Numbered from the stretch's first letter, positions 43,178 through 52,756 are shown. The stretch: DNA of 64,000 bases from Variovorax paradoxus (GCF_030815855.1 NZ_JAUSXG010000001.1:1054001-1118000); one strand, 5' to 3'. Numbers and translations: made by a program. The notes: generated by a model from the sequence alone, not told the origin.

Positions 43178-43266
43178 TCGCGCCACACTCGGCTTCGTCC
43201 TGTTCCGGTGCGGCTTTCGCACTGAGAAGGCTCATCGGCACCGATAACGCACCACTAGAGAGCTTT

Positions 43267-43284
43267 TAGGCACCATTTTTGCTT
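43267..43284 (+). promoter_or_regulatory. sigma-54 (-24/-12) promoter of amtB
   Basis: The sequence TAGGCACCATTTTTGCTT keeps GG at 43269-43270 and GC at 43281-43282 with exactly 10 bp between, and the TTGC element at -12. It lies 70 bp upstream of the amtB ATG. Nitrogen control by NtrC is expected, but no clear NtrC palindrome was identified. Confidence 0.65.
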
Positions 43285-43354
43285 CCTTGCGGCGCTGCCC
43301 CGGGCAATTCGGGTGCAATGCACCAATTCAAATCAAAAACTGCAAGAAGCTCCC

Positions 43355-44557
43355 ATGGACGCACTCAAACAGGGCGCAGACGCGCTGTTCATCCTTCTCG
43401 GCGCCATCATGGTGTTTGCCATGCATGCCGGTTTTGCTTTTCTCGAACTGGGCACCGTGCGCAAGAAGAACCAGGTCAATGCGCTGGTCAAGATATTGGT
43501 CGACTTCTCGGTCTCCACCATCGTGTACTTTCTTGTTGGCTACGGCGTGGCCTATGGCATCCACTTTTTCGTGGGCGCCACCGAACTCGCGGCCAAGAGC
43601 GGCTACGAGCTGGTGAAGTTCTTCTTCCTGCTGACTTTTGCCGCGGCCATTCCGGCCATCATCTCTGGCGGAATTGCGGAGCGCGCCAAGTTCTGGCCGC
43701 AACTCATTGCCACGGCGGTCATCGTCGGCCTCGTTTATCCGCTCTACGAAGGCATCGCCTGGAACAAGGCTTTCGGCATCCAGGCCTGGATTGCCTCGGC
43801 CACGGGCCACGAGTTCCATGACTTTGCCGGTTCGGTCGTGGTGCACGCGGTGGGCGGCTGGCTTTCGTTGCCGGCCGTGCTGCTGCTGGGCGCACGCCGC
43901 AACCGCTACCGCGGCGACGGCTCGCTGAGCGCGCATCCGCCGTCGAACATTCCTTTTCTGGCGCTGGGCGCGTGGATCCTGTGCGCGGGCTGGTTCGGCT
44001 TCAACGTGATGAGCGCGCAGACCATCGACAAGATCTCGGGCCTCGTGGCCGTGAACTCGCTCATGGCCATGGTGGGCGGCACGCTGGTGGCGCTGGCCAT
44101 GGGCAAGAACGACCCCGGCTTTGTCTACAACGGCCCGCTCGCCGGCCTCGTGGCGGTGTGTGCCGGCTCCGACCTGATGCATCCGCTGGGCGCGCTGGTG
44201 GTGGGCGGCGTGGCGGGCGCAATCTTCGTCGTCATGTTCACGCTCACGCAGAACAAATGGAAGATCGACGACGTGCTCGGCGTATGGCCGCTGCACGGCC
44301 TGTGCGGCACCTGGGGCGGCATTGCGGCCGGCATCTTCGGCACGCAGGCGCTGGGCGGCATCGGCGGGGTGAACGTGTGGGCTCAGCTCATCGGCACCTT
44401 GGTTGGCGTGGCATGGGCTGCACTTGCGGGGGCCGCGGTGTACGGCACCCTCAAGGCGACGATGGGGCTGCGGCTCACGCAGGAAGAGGAATACGACGGG
44501 GCCGACCTGTCGATTCACCACATTTCGGCGACGCCGGAGCGTGAGGTGAACTGGTAG
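43355..44557 (+). CDS. amtB: ammonium transporter AmtB
   Basis: This 400-residue trimeric inner-membrane ammonium channel has about 11 helices. D156 (HDFAGS), H164 (VVVHAVGG) and H314 (WPLHGLCG) match the conserved recruitment aspartate and twin pore histidines. There is no obvious cleavable signal peptide. No glnK gene is adjacent, unlike the common glnK-amtB pair. The promoter has a well-spaced sigma-54 site. Confidence 0.95.
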   Translation: MDALKQGADALFILLGAIMVFAMHAGFAFLELGTVRKKNQVNALVKILVDFSVSTIVYFLVGYGVAYGIHFFVGATELAAKSGYELVKFFFLLTFAAAIPAIISGGIAERAKFWPQLIATAVIVGLVYPLYEGIAWNKAFGIQAWIASATGHEFHDFAGSVVVHAVGGWLSLPAVLLLGARRNRYRGDGSLSAHPPSNIPFLALGAWILCAGWFGFNVMSAQTIDKISGLVAVNSLMAMVGGTLVALAMGKNDPGFVYNGPLAGLVAVCAGSDLMHPLGALVVGGVAGAIFVVMFTLTQNKWKIDDVLGVWPLHGLCGTWGGIAAGIFGTQALGGIGGVNVWAQLIGTLVGVAWAALAGAAVYGTLKATMGLRLTQEEEYDGADLSIHHISATPEREVNW

Positions 44558-44593
44558 CGAAGGGAGCGCCGCAACGACGCGACGCGAGTGAGC

Positions 44594-45772
44594 TCAGGCG
44601 GCGGATTCGCCTTGCAGACCGGATTCGTCCGCAACACCGTGCGTCCATCCGGGCACGGTCACGTAGTAGCGCAGGGCCTTTCCTTGGCCCGCCGTATGAA
44701 GCATGCCGTTGCGCACCAGGTCCGACAGGTCGCGCGTAGCCGTTGCCTTCGAGACACGCACCATCTTCAGGTACTTCTCGACGTTGAGCCCGCCAAGAAA
44801 GCCGCCGTCGCCAGCCTCGAGCAACCTGCACAACAACAGCCGCTGCCGCTCGTTGATTGCATGCCGCGCATGCCTGGACCAGAAGCGCGAGCGTTCCAGC
44901 GAAGACTGGATCACAAGGCTCGATGCGATGCATGCGTGCCCGAAGGCCTGCGCAAACCATTGCACGAAGGCGGTCACGTCCATGCCGCCGGACTGGCCCG
45001 CGGCCAGCGCGTCGTAGTAGCCCTTGCGGTCGACAAGCAGTTGCCTTGAGAGACTGAAAAGGCGCGTCGATGCACCCGTGTCTTGTGCCAGCGCCGTATC
45101 GGCTATCGCCCGGCCGACGCGGCCGTTGCCGTCTTCGAACGGGTGGATGGTTTCGAACCACAGATGAGCAATGGCAGCGCGCGCAATGCCGTCCATGCCG
45201 GCGTGCCGTGATTGCGCGAACCACGCTAGAAAGGCGTCCATCTCCTGTGCGACGGAAGAGGAGGGTGGCGCCGTGTAGTGCACGACCTCCCTGCCCGGCA
45301 GGCCGCTCACGATCTGCATGGGATCTGCATGGTCCCGGTACCGGCCGACAGCGATGCGCCGGATGCCCGTGGTGCCGCCGGGAAAGAGCGCCGACTGCCA
45401 GCGGCACAGCCGGTCTGCATCGAGCGGCTGGTCGAAATGGGTCGTGGCGTCGTGAATGACTTCGACCAGACCATCGACATGCCTGTCGGTCGGACCTGTG
45501 TCGCCGGTACCGAGGCGCCGCATCACCGAGGAGCGCACCGCCGCAAGCTCGAGCCGTTCGCCTTCGATGGCTGCGGTGGCCACGGCCTCCTGCATCCATA
45601 ACTCCTGCTCGGCTTCGACCAAGCCTTCCAGCCCGATGGCGCGCGCCATGCCGCTCACTTCTCCCTTGAGCTCGCGCGCGCGCAGCAGCGCGGGGCTCGC
45701 GGCGGCCGCGTCATAACGCAGTTGCGGCCAATCAGGCTGCTGCCAAGTGTAGAGCGGGGCGGAGATGGCCAT
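44594..45772 (-). CDS. Fic-family protein (DUF4172 + Fic + winged helix)
   Basis: This 392-residue probable AMP-transferase has the Fic core HPFEDGNGRVGR (210-221) intact. An N-terminal inhibitory motif of the class II type, T66-AAI-E70-G71, fits [S/T]xxxE[G/N], so the enzyme is probably self-inhibited. The N-terminal DUF4172 region begins YTWQQPDWPQLRY. A C-terminal winged-helix segment (VSKATATRDLSDLVRNGML) suggests DNA binding or autoregulation. The target is unknown. No antitoxin gene is adjacent. Confidence 0.92.
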   Translation of the reverse strand: MAISAPLYTWQQPDWPQLRYDAAAASPALLRARELKGEVSGMARAIGLEGLVEAEQELWMQEAVATAAIEGERLELAAVRSSVMRRLGTGDTGPTDRHVDGLVEVIHDATTHFDQPLDADRLCRWQSALFPGGTTGIRRIAVGRYRDHADPMQIVSGLPGREVVHYTAPPSSSVAQEMDAFLAWFAQSRHAGMDGIARAAIAHLWFETIHPFEDGNGRVGRAIADTALAQDTGASTRLFSLSRQLLVDRKGYYDALAAGQSGGMDVTAFVQWFAQAFGHACIASSLVIQSSLERSRFWSRHARHAINERQRLLLCRLLEAGDGGFLGGLNVEKYLKMVRVSKATATRDLSDLVRNGMLHTAGQGKALRYYVTVPGWTHGVADESGLQGESAA

Positions 45773-45917
45773 GCGCCGAATTTTAGATGAATCGGCTCAA
45801 AAAATGATTCGTAAATGTGAATTTGCGGCGCAGCGCGGTCGTTTGAGGCGCCAAACACACGGAACTGTCACCTGTAGCAAACTCGCCGGACCGCTTCGCT
45901 CAACACAGCCAACGCCA

Positions 45918-46853
45918 ATGACCCAACCGCCTCCCGCCCTCGAAGTCCTCCCCCGCGACCTCTCCGCCTACCGCAAGGGCAACGTCGGCATCGACTACGT
46001 GCACCGCTTCGAGTCCGGCAAGCCCGGCCCGCACGTGCTGATCAATGCGCTCACGCACGGCAACGAAATCTGCGGCATGACCGCCGCCACGCACCTGCTC
46101 GACACCAACGTGCGCCCGAAGATCGGCACGCTGACCGTGAGCTTCGCCAACGTGGAAGCGTACGAGTCTTTCGACAAGGCGCTGCCCTTCGACAGCCGCC
46201 AGCTGGTGCACAACCTCAACCGCATCTGGTCGCCCGAATGGCTCGACGGCACCGAAGACAGCCCCGAGCTGCGCCGTGCCCGCGTGCTGCGCCCGGTGGT
46301 GAGCGCGGCCGACCACATCCTGGACATTCACTCCACCAGCCAGCCGGTGATTCCGTTCTGGGTGTACCCCGCCTACGACCGCAATGCCGAAGCGGCGATG
46401 GCCATCGGCCGTCCGTCGGTGCATCTGGTGATGCCCGAGGGCCTGGGCTCCGGCACACCGCTGATCCAGCATGGCCGCCATGGCCTGCCTGAAGGCAAGG
46501 GCGTGGCGCTGGTGGCCGAGTGCGGCCAGCACTTCCTGCGTTCCGCCTCCGAGTTGGCCACCGCCATTGCGCTCGACTTTCTGGCGCACTTCGGCCTCAT
46601 CGACAAGGACCCGGCCGTGCCGCCGCCCGGCCCGCAGCGCCGCTTCGAGCTGCTGCAGACGCACGTCATCAAGTCGGAAGAGTTTGCCTTCGTGCGCCCG
46701 CTGATCGGCTTCGAGACTTTTGCCAAGGGCGAGCTGATTGCCACCAACGGACCGGACGAGATTCGCGCGCCGTGCGACGACTGCACGATCTTCATGCCCG
46801 CGCAGCGCGTGATCGTGGGGCGCGAGGCGGTGTATTTGACGAAGCCGGTCTGA
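45918..46853 (+). CDS. succinylglutamate desuccinylase/aspartoacylase family protein
   Basis: This is a 311-residue zinc-dependent amidohydrolase-like protein of the M14-related AstE/AspA family. Zinc ligands are H47 and E50 in THGNEICG, with the third histidine in ILDIHSTSQP. The C-terminal beta domain includes DDCTIFMPAQRVIVGREAVYL. The substrate is an N-acyl amino acid in family members; here it is unknown. It is divergent from the Fic gene with a 145-bp intergenic region. Confidence 0.88.
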   Translation: MTQPPPALEVLPRDLSAYRKGNVGIDYVHRFESGKPGPHVLINALTHGNEICGMTAATHLLDTNVRPKIGTLTVSFANVEAYESFDKALPFDSRQLVHNLNRIWSPEWLDGTEDSPELRRARVLRPVVSAADHILDIHSTSQPVIPFWVYPAYDRNAEAAMAIGRPSVHLVMPEGLGSGTPLIQHGRHGLPEGKGVALVAECGQHFLRSASELATAIALDFLAHFGLIDKDPAVPPPGPQRRFELLQTHVIKSEEFAFVRPLIGFETFAKGELIATNGPDEIRAPCDDCTIFMPAQRVIVGREAVYLTKPV

Positions 46854-46917
46854 GCTCGGTCGGCAGATCAGGCGGCGACGATTTCAGGAGTGAATGCGTC
46901 CCCGACGCTGGGCCATC

Positions 46918-47826
46918 TCAAGCCGCAATGAACAGCGCCGGGTCCACCATCGCCCGGTTCAACATCACCGACCAGTGCAGATGCGGCCCCGTCACGCGAC
47001 CGGTGGCGCCCACTGCCGCGAGCTGCTCGCCCGTCTTCAGCACATCGCCCACCCTCACATCGACCCGGCTCAGGTGGCAATACATCGTGAGCAGGCCACC
47101 GCCGTGGTCGAGCCACACGGTGCCGCCGTTGAAGAAATAGTCTCCCGTATCGATCACCCGGCCCGGCAGCGGCGCCAGCACGGGCGTGCCGGTACCGGCT
47201 GCGATGTCCATGCCGCTGTGCGGATTGCGCGACTGGCCATTGAACACACGGCGCAGGCCGAACGAGCTGGAGCGGCGGCCGGGCACGGGGACGCGCATCT
47301 GCAACGAGGCGTTCGGCCGCAGGTCGGTGAACGTGGCCATCACGGTGGCAAGGTGAGCGCGTTCGCGCTCGTAGCGCGCCTCGTCTTCGGGCGAGAGATC
47401 CACAGTGCGCGGCGGCACTGTCAGGCGCTGCTCGCGGTACTGTTTGGCACCTACCGTGTAGGCGATCTGCTTTTCGGTGCCGCTCTCGGTCCGCATCGCA
47501 ATGCTGGCGTCGCCGGGCGAGGTTGCGAGCGGAATGCCGACCAGCGCCGTCCACTCGATGGCGTCGCCCAGCACGAGCAAGGGCACGTCGCCTGCAAAGG
47601 CTTCGGGGCGCTTGGCGCTCGGGCCGAGCGACAGCCGTGCCACGCCGCCCGGCACCTGGGACGCATGTGGCCAGACGTCCGAATGCTGTTGTTGCTTGGA
47701 CTTTGCAGGAGCGGCCGCGGCGACGCGCGTTGCGGGCAGCGCCAGCAGGCCGAGCGCCCCCAGCAGTGCGCCACGGCGATTCAGGGCAGGCGAGAGAAAA
47801 CCGGGGGAAGAGGGTCGGATGTGCAT
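46918..47826 (-). CDS. M23 (LytM-like) peptidoglycan endopeptidase, exported
   Basis: This 302-residue protein has a twin-arginine-like or Sec signal (LNRRGALLGALGLLALPATRVAAAA; RR precedes the hydrophobic core). The M23 domain zinc ligands are H203 and D207 (HSGMDIAAG) and H284 (HLHW), with H251 and H282 completing the site. All are present, so it is probably an active murein hydrolase. It lies 43 nt downstream of the pseudouridine synthase gene. Confidence 0.92.
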   Translation of the reverse strand: MHIRPSSPGFLSPALNRRGALLGALGLLALPATRVAAAAPAKSKQQQHSDVWPHASQVPGGVARLSLGPSAKRPEAFAGDVPLLVLGDAIEWTALVGIPLATSPGDASIAMRTESGTEKQIAYTVGAKQYREQRLTVPPRTVDLSPEDEARYERERAHLATVMATFTDLRPNASLQMRVPVPGRRSSSFGLRRVFNGQSRNPHSGMDIAAGTGTPVLAPLPGRVIDTGDYFFNGGTVWLDHGGGLLTMYCHLSRVDVRVGDVLKTGEQLAAVGATGRVTGPHLHWSVMLNRAMVDPALFIAA

Positions 47827-47869
47827 GGAAAGGGAGATCGAAGGAAACAGGTGCTGCCGCGTGGCCGCG

Positions 47870-48418
47870 TTACTCGAGCCATATGCCGGGCGCCAATCCA
47901 TCGAGCGTGTGCGGTCCGATGGCGGCGCGGATCAGGCGCAGGGTGGGCAGCCCCACGGCGGCAGTCATGCGCCGGACCTGGCGGTTGCGGCCTTCGCTGA
48001 TCGCGAGTTCCAGCCACGCGGTGGGAATGCTCTTGCGTTCGCGAATGGGCGGTTGCCGCTCCCACACGTCGGGCGGTGGGTCGAGCAGGCGCGCGCGGGC
48101 AGGGCGCGTGAGGCCGTCGTTGAGCTGCACGCCGCCGCGCAGGGCGGCCAGCGCCGCCTCGGTGGGCACGCCTTCCACCTGCACCCAATAGGTCTTCTCC
48201 ATCTTGAAACGCGGATCGGCGATGCGCGCCTGGAGTTGGCCGTCGTTGGTGAGCAGCAGCAGGCCCTCGCTGTCGGCATCGAGACGGCCGGCCACATAGA
48301 CATCGGGAATGTCGATGAAGTCTTTCAGCCCGCGCCAGCGGCCTTCGGGCGTGAACTGGCTGAGGACGCCGTAGGGCTTGTTGAAACGGATCAGGCGGGA
48401 GGAACTCGGAGAATTCAT
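47870..48418 (-). CDS. RsuA/RluE-family pseudouridine synthase
   Basis: This 182-residue protein has no N-terminal S4 domain and starts directly at [19 protein letters not shown], as in RluE/RluF-short types. The catalytic aspartate is D47 in [17 protein letters not shown]. The C-terminal [25 protein letters not shown] is the RsuA-family signature. It probably modifies 23S rRNA. Upstream in-frame codons overlap the glnS end and were excluded. Confidence 0.9.
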   Translation of the reverse strand: MNSPSSSRLIRFNKPYGVLSQFTPEGRWRGLKDFIDIPDVYVAGRLDADSEGLLLLTNDGQLQARIADPRFKMEKTYWVQVEGVPTEAALAALRGGVQLNDGLTRPARARLLDPPPDVWERQPPIRERKSIPTAWLELAISEGRNRQVRRMTAAVGLPTLRLIRAAIGPHTLDGLAPGIWLE

Positions 48419-48452
48419 GACCCCCGCAGGATATCGTGCAGCTGAGCAGTGG

Positions 48453-50268
48453 CTACTTGCCCCAGCTGTCCCGCATCCCCGCCGCGCGGTTGAACACGTG
48501 CTTGCCATCCGTACCGGCCTTCGCATCGCGCACGAAGTACCCATGCCGCTCGAACTGAAACGCCGCGCCGTCTTCGGCATTGGCCAGCGACGGCTCGACG
48601 AACGCAGTGCAGGTTTCCAGGCTCTGCCTGTTCAACTCGTCCAGCAGTTCCCCGCTGCCCGGGTTCGCCGCCGCAAACAGGCGCTCGTACAACCGCACCT
48701 TGGCCTGCACCGCATCGGCCACGGCCACCCAGGTGATGTTGCCCTTCACCTTGATGGCGTCCGCGCCCGGGGTGCCGCTCTTGGTGTCGGGCACCAGCGT
48801 GGCCTGCACTTCGAGCAGCTTGCCGGCGGCATCGCGTGTGGCGCCGGTGCATTCGATGGTGTGGCCGTACTTCAGGCGCACCCTGTTGCCGGGGAACAGG
48901 CGGAAGAAGCCCTTGGGTTGCACGTCTTCGTAGTCGGTGCTTTCGATCCACACCTCGCGGCCGATCTTGAAATGGCGCAGGCCGGCTTCGGGGTCGCGCG
49001 GGTTGACGGGGGCGGTGCAGTCGTCGAGCACGCCGTCGCCGTCCATCAAATCGCCCCAGTTGGTGATCACCAGCTTGACCGGGTCGAGCACGGCCATGGC
49101 GCGCGGGGCGATGGGGTCGAGCGTGTCGCGCAGCGCGGCCTCCAGGCTGGCGTAGTCGATCCAGCCGCCGGATTTCGTCGTGCCGCTGCGTTCGCAGAAC
49201 AGGCGCAGCGCCTCGGGCGTGTAGCCGCGGCGGCGCAGGCCGGCCAGGGTGGGCATGCGCGGGTCGTCCCAGCCGTCGACGTGCTTTTCTTCGACCAGCT
49301 GGCGCAGCTTGCGCTTGCTGGTCATCACGTGGGTGACGTTGAGGCGCGCAAATTCATACTGGCGCGGGTGCGGGCTGGCGATCAGGCCGCCTTCGGCCAG
49401 ACGGTCGAGCAGCCAGTCGTAGAAGGGGCGCTGGTCTTCGAACTCCAGCGTGCAGATGGAGTGGGTGATCTGCTCGAGCGCGTCTTCGATGGGGTGCGCA
49501 AAGGTGTACATCGGGTAGATGCACCACTTGTCGCCGGTGTTGTGGTGCGTTGCGCGCCGAATGCGGTACAGCGCGGGGTCGCGCATGTTGATATTGGGGC
49601 TCGCCATGTCGATCTTGGCGCGCAGGATGGCGGCGCCATCAGGCAGCTGGCCGTCTCGCATGGCGCGGAAGCGGGCCAAATTTTCTTCCACACTGCGGCT
49701 GCGGAAGGGGCTGTGGGTGCCGGGCGTGTTGAAGTCGCCGCGGTTGGCGCGAATTTCTTCGGCGCTTTGCTCGTCCACATAGGCCAGGCCGGCGCCGATC
49801 AGGTATTCGGCGGCGCGGTACATGAAGTCGAAGTAGTCGCTTGCGAAGTATTCGTGCGGCTGCAGGGTGCCTGGTGCGCTCGGGCGGTCGGCCAGGTAGG
49901 TTTCATAGCCGAGCCACTTGACCGCGTCGCGGATGGAGTCGACGTATTCCTGCTCTTCTTTTTCGGGGTTGGTGTCGTCGAAGCGCAGGTGGCACACCGC
50001 CGCCGTATTCCTTGGCCAGCTCGAAGTTGAGCCAGATGCTCTTGGCGTGGCCGATGTGCAGGTAACCGTTTGGCTCGGGCGGAAAGCGCATGCGCACCTT
50101 GGCCGGGTCGGCCATGCCTTGGGCATGATGGGCGGCGTCGCCGGGCGAGCCACCCCATTTGCGGCCAGAATAGGCCCCCTGCGCAAGGTCGTTTTCGATC
50201 ACGTGGCGCAGAAAATTACTCGGTGCGGCGGCCGTCTTGGGGCTGTCTTTGTCGGTCGGGGAGGTCAT
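48453..50268 (-). pseudogene. glnS: glutaminyl-tRNA synthetase glnS, reading with a one-base frameshift
   Basis: The two parts of one GlnRS lie in different frames. The N-terminal part (50268 to about 49998) has [17 protein letters not shown] with HIGH at 71-74. The C-terminal part (about 49997 to 48453) continues [18 protein letters not shown], contains the MSK-like VMTSKRKL and ends [10 protein letters not shown]. Normal sequence at the join is [12 protein letters not shown]; here one extra C in the CC at 49997-49998 shifts the frame. Because glnS is usually essential and single-copy, an assembly or sequencing error is as likely as a true mutation. A 20-residue insert precedes the HIGH region. 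Confidence 0.85.
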
Positions 50269-50401
50269 TGCGGCATTCTAGAGGGCACCCCCTGCCGGTT
50301 ACCTTTGGCAACGTTCTTCACATTGCGGCGGGCAACCGCTTTGCATTTGGCGCGTTCAATACCTACATGGGCCGAAACGCCCCAACAAGGAGTTCCAGAT
50401 C

Positions 50402-50761
50402 ATGAGCCTCACACGTTCAACCTTCTTCAAATGGGCCGCCGCGGGTGTCGTGGCAGCCGGTGCATTGTTTGCGGCCACTTCGGCCAGTGCCCGCGGCGAC
50501 GTGAGCTGGTCGGTCGGCGTGGGTCTTCCGGGCGTGTCCGTGGGCGTGGGCGCTCCGGCCTACTACCCGGCCCCGGTCTACGCAGCCCCCGCGCCGGTGT
50601 ACTACGACGCGCCGCCGCCGGTGTACTACCGCCCGCCGCCGCCGGTTTACTACCGTCCGGCCCCGGTGTACTACGCACCGCCGGCGTACTACGCACCGCG
50701 TTATTACGGCCCGCGTGGCTACTACCGCGGCCATGGGCACGGTCACGGCCACTGGCGTTAA
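50402..50761 (+). CDS. exported Tyr/Pro-rich repeat protein, unknown function
   Basis: This 119-residue protein has a signal peptide (WAAAGVVAAGALFAATSASA). The mature part begins RGDVSWSVGVGLPGVSVGVG and consists of about eight P-x-P-V-Y-Y/A-P-P-Y-Y type repeats, ending in a His/Gly-rich RGHGHGHGHWR tail. It is likely cell-surface or periplasmic, and the His tail could bind metal. An intrinsic terminator follows at 50802-50829. The proline/tyrosine repeats recall small envelope stress proteins, but I do not assign a function. Confidence 0.85.
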   Translation: MSLTRSTFFKWAAAGVVAAGALFAATSASARGDVSWSVGVGLPGVSVGVGAPAYYPAPVYAAPAPVYYDAPPPVYYRPPPPVYYRPAPVYYAPPAYYAPRYYGPRGYYRGHGHGHGHWR

Positions 50762-50801
50762 GTAGCGGAGCGGCGCCTTCGTTGGCGCCTGCCAGGCAAA
50801 G

Positions 50802-50829
50802 AAGCCGGTCCTGAAGGGCCGGCTTTTTT
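50802..50829 (+). terminator. intrinsic terminator
   Basis: A 10-bp stem AAGCCGGTCC/GGGCCGGCTT with a TGAA loop is followed by a run of T ending at 50829. It ends the Tyr/Pro-rich protein gene and faces the convergent two-component operon. Confidence 0.85.
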
Positions 50830-50855
50830 CATGGGCATTCGGGCGCCCGTAAATT

Positions 50856-51692
50856 TCACATGGCGCGAAACAGGTGGCCGTAAAGACGGCTGACGGGTAT
50901 TTTCTCGGGCCGGCCGCGCAGATCGAGATGCAGCTTGCCGGCCTCGTCGCGGTGCACGGCCTCCACGGCCGAGCTGCGCACCACCACGGCGCGATGCACC
51001 TGCCAGAAGACCTCCGGGTCGAGCTGGGTCAGCAACTGCTTCAGCGGCGTGCGAATCAGGTATTCGTGCGTGGCGGTGAGCACGCGAATGTATTTGTCGG
51101 CCGCCTCGAAATACAGCACTTCGTCGATCGGAACCATGCGCACGGTGCTGCCGGCGGCTTCGCTGGCGGCAATCATGCGCAGCGGGGCGCCGGGGGCGGA
51201 GGATGCCGACGCGCCGTTGCCGGCAGCGGCGGCCAGCACCTGGCGCCACTGCGCAAGGGTTTTCTCGAGCGCTTCGTCGGCTGCGGCCGATTTCGGTTGC
51301 TGCTGCCCGGCCAGCGCCTGCTGAAGCCGCAGCACGGTCTTGCGCAGGCGCTCGGGCTGCACGGGCTTGAGCACGTAGTCGATGGCCTGGGTCTCGAAGG
51401 CGCGGGCGGCGTATTCGTCGTAGGCGGTCACGAAAACCAGCTGCGGCATGGGCGCCTCGTCGGTGGGCCAGCGGTCGGCCAGTTCGGCGGCGGCGCCCAG
51501 GCCGTCGAGGCCGGGCATGCGGATGTCGAAGAACAACACCTGCGGCAGCAGCCGCAAGGCCTCGCGCACGGCGCTGCGGCCGTCGCCCGCGGTGGCAAGC
51601 AGCTGCAGTTCGGGCCACGCCGCGGCCAGTTCGGCCTTGAGGGCGTGGGCGAGCAAGGGCTCGTCTTCGGCGATGAGTGCGGTCGGGTTCAT
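50856..51692 (-). CDS. LytTR-type response regulator
   Basis: This 278-residue protein has an N-terminal receiver with D10/E11, phosphoacceptor D56 (LFFDIRMPGLDG) and K109. A linker of about 45 residues, partly Ala/Ser-rich, leads to a C-terminal LytTR DNA-binding domain (DEVLYFEAADKYIRVLT, FWQVHRAVVVRSSAVEAV). The ATG at 51692 overlaps the kinase stop as ATGA. It pairs with that kinase as an AlgR/LytR-like system. Confidence 0.93.
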   Translation of the reverse strand: MNPTALIAEDEPLLAHALKAELAAAWPELQLLATAGDGRSAVREALRLLPQVLFFDIRMPGLDGLGAAAELADRWPTDEAPMPQLVFVTAYDEYAARAFETQAIDYVLKPVQPERLRKTVLRLQQALAGQQQPKSAAADEALEKTLAQWRQVLAAAAGNGASASSAPGAPLRMIAASEAAGSTVRMVPIDEVLYFEAADKYIRVLTATHEYLIRTPLKQLLTQLDPEVFWQVHRAVVVRSSAVEAVHRDEAGKLHLDLRGRPEKIPVSRLYGHLFRAM

Positions 51693-52756
51693 GCGTGTGG
51701 CGGCAAGGGAAAGCTGAGTGTGGTGCGGGTTCCGCCGGCGGGCTCGGCGGCCAGGCTCATGCGGCCTTGGTCGCCGTACACCGTGGCCAGCCGCTCGCGC
51801 ACTTGTTCGAGCCCGAAGCCGCTGCCCTCCGAGGGCGGCGCGCCGTCGAGGCCGACGCCTGTGTCGCTCACTTCGATGACCAGCCGGCCGGCGTCCTGGC
51901 GTGCGCGCACGGCGATCTCGCCGCCTTCCACCTTGGGCTCCAGCCCGTGGCGGATGCTGTTTTCCACCAGCGGCTGCAAGAGCAGCGGCGGCACGGGCGT
52001 GTCGCGCAAATCTTCCGGCAGTTCGAGCGTGTAGCGCAGGCGCTCGCCCATGCGCACCGACATCAGTTCGAGGTAATCGGCCAACCGTTCGAACTCGGCC
52101 GACAGCGGATGCGCGAGCGCGCGCGAACCGCTGAGCGTCATGCGCAGGTAGTTGTTCAGGCGGTCCAGCATGGCCACGGCGCGCGGCGGGTCGGTCGTGA
52201 TCAGCACGCGCAGGTTGGCCAATGTGTTGAACAGCATGTGCGGCTCGAGTTGCGTTTCGAGCAGCTTGAGCCGTGCCTCGGTGGCGTTGCGCTGCGCCAG
52301 CTCGATCTGGCGCAGCATGTGCTTGCTCCTGCCGAGGCTGTAGAAGAAGAAGCACATACAGACGGTGGCCGTCACCGTGATGATGATCGTGGTCGCGAGC
52401 TTGCGCTCCCCGAAGCTGCCGAAGTCGAGCAGGGGCTGATGGGTCCAGGCGTCGCCGATGGCATTGCCCCCCAGAAAGCCGACTGTCACGCCGCCAGCCA
52501 CCAGCAGGTAGCCCCAGGGTCCGGATGGCCAGAGGATCTCCCTGTGGCCGCTGATCAGCAGCCGGCCCACGTCGATGAAGAGCCAGCTGATCAGCCCGAT
52601 GGACATCGAATACACCATCTGCGCGCTCCAGCTCCCGTGCTGGGTGATGGCCAGCGCTGCGGCAATGAAGCAGCAGAAGGCGACGGTCATCAGGCCATGC
52701 CGGAGCATGCTCCGGATGTTCTCCGCGCGAAAGCGGGGGAGCGCGCCGACGCTCAT
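51689..52756 (-). CDS. LytS/AlgZ-type sensor histidine kinase
   Basis: This 355-residue membrane kinase has about four hydrophobic helices in the first 145 residues. The His_kinase domain contains phosphoacceptor H173 (LEPHMLFNTLANL), then the N-box N266 (VENSIRHGLEP) and the G-box DTGVGLDG with GSGFGLEQVRERL. There is no periplasmic sensor domain of note, so it probably senses within the membrane. It has 4-nt ATGA overlaps with both the upstream 2TM gene and the downstream regulator gene. Confidence 0.93.
   Translation of the reverse strand: MSVGALPRFRAENIRSMLRHGLMTVAFCCFIAAALAITQHGSWSAQMVYSMSIGLISWLFIDVGRLLISGHREILWPSGPWGYLLVAGGVTVGFLGGNAIGDAWTHQPLLDFGSFGERKLATTIIITVTATVCMCFFFYSLGRSKHMLRQIELAQRNATEARLKLLETQLEPHMLFNTLANLRVLITTDPPRAVAMLDRLNNYLRMTLSGSRALAHPLSAEFERLADYLELMSVRMGERLRYTLELPEDLRDTPVPPLLLQPLVENSIRHGLEPKVEGGEIAVRARQDAGRLVIEVSDTGVGLDGAPPSEGSGFGLEQVRERLATVYGDQGRMSLAAEPAGGTRTTLSFPLPPHA

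Noticed and set aside
43230..43260. NtrC-type palindrome upstream of the sigma-54 promoter
   Set aside because: Only direct GCACC-type repeats are seen, not the inverted GCACC-N5-GGTGC arrangement.
44594..45772. Fic gene as part of a toxin-antitoxin pair
   Set aside because: No small antitoxin gene is adjacent, and the inhibitory motif lies inside the protein itself.
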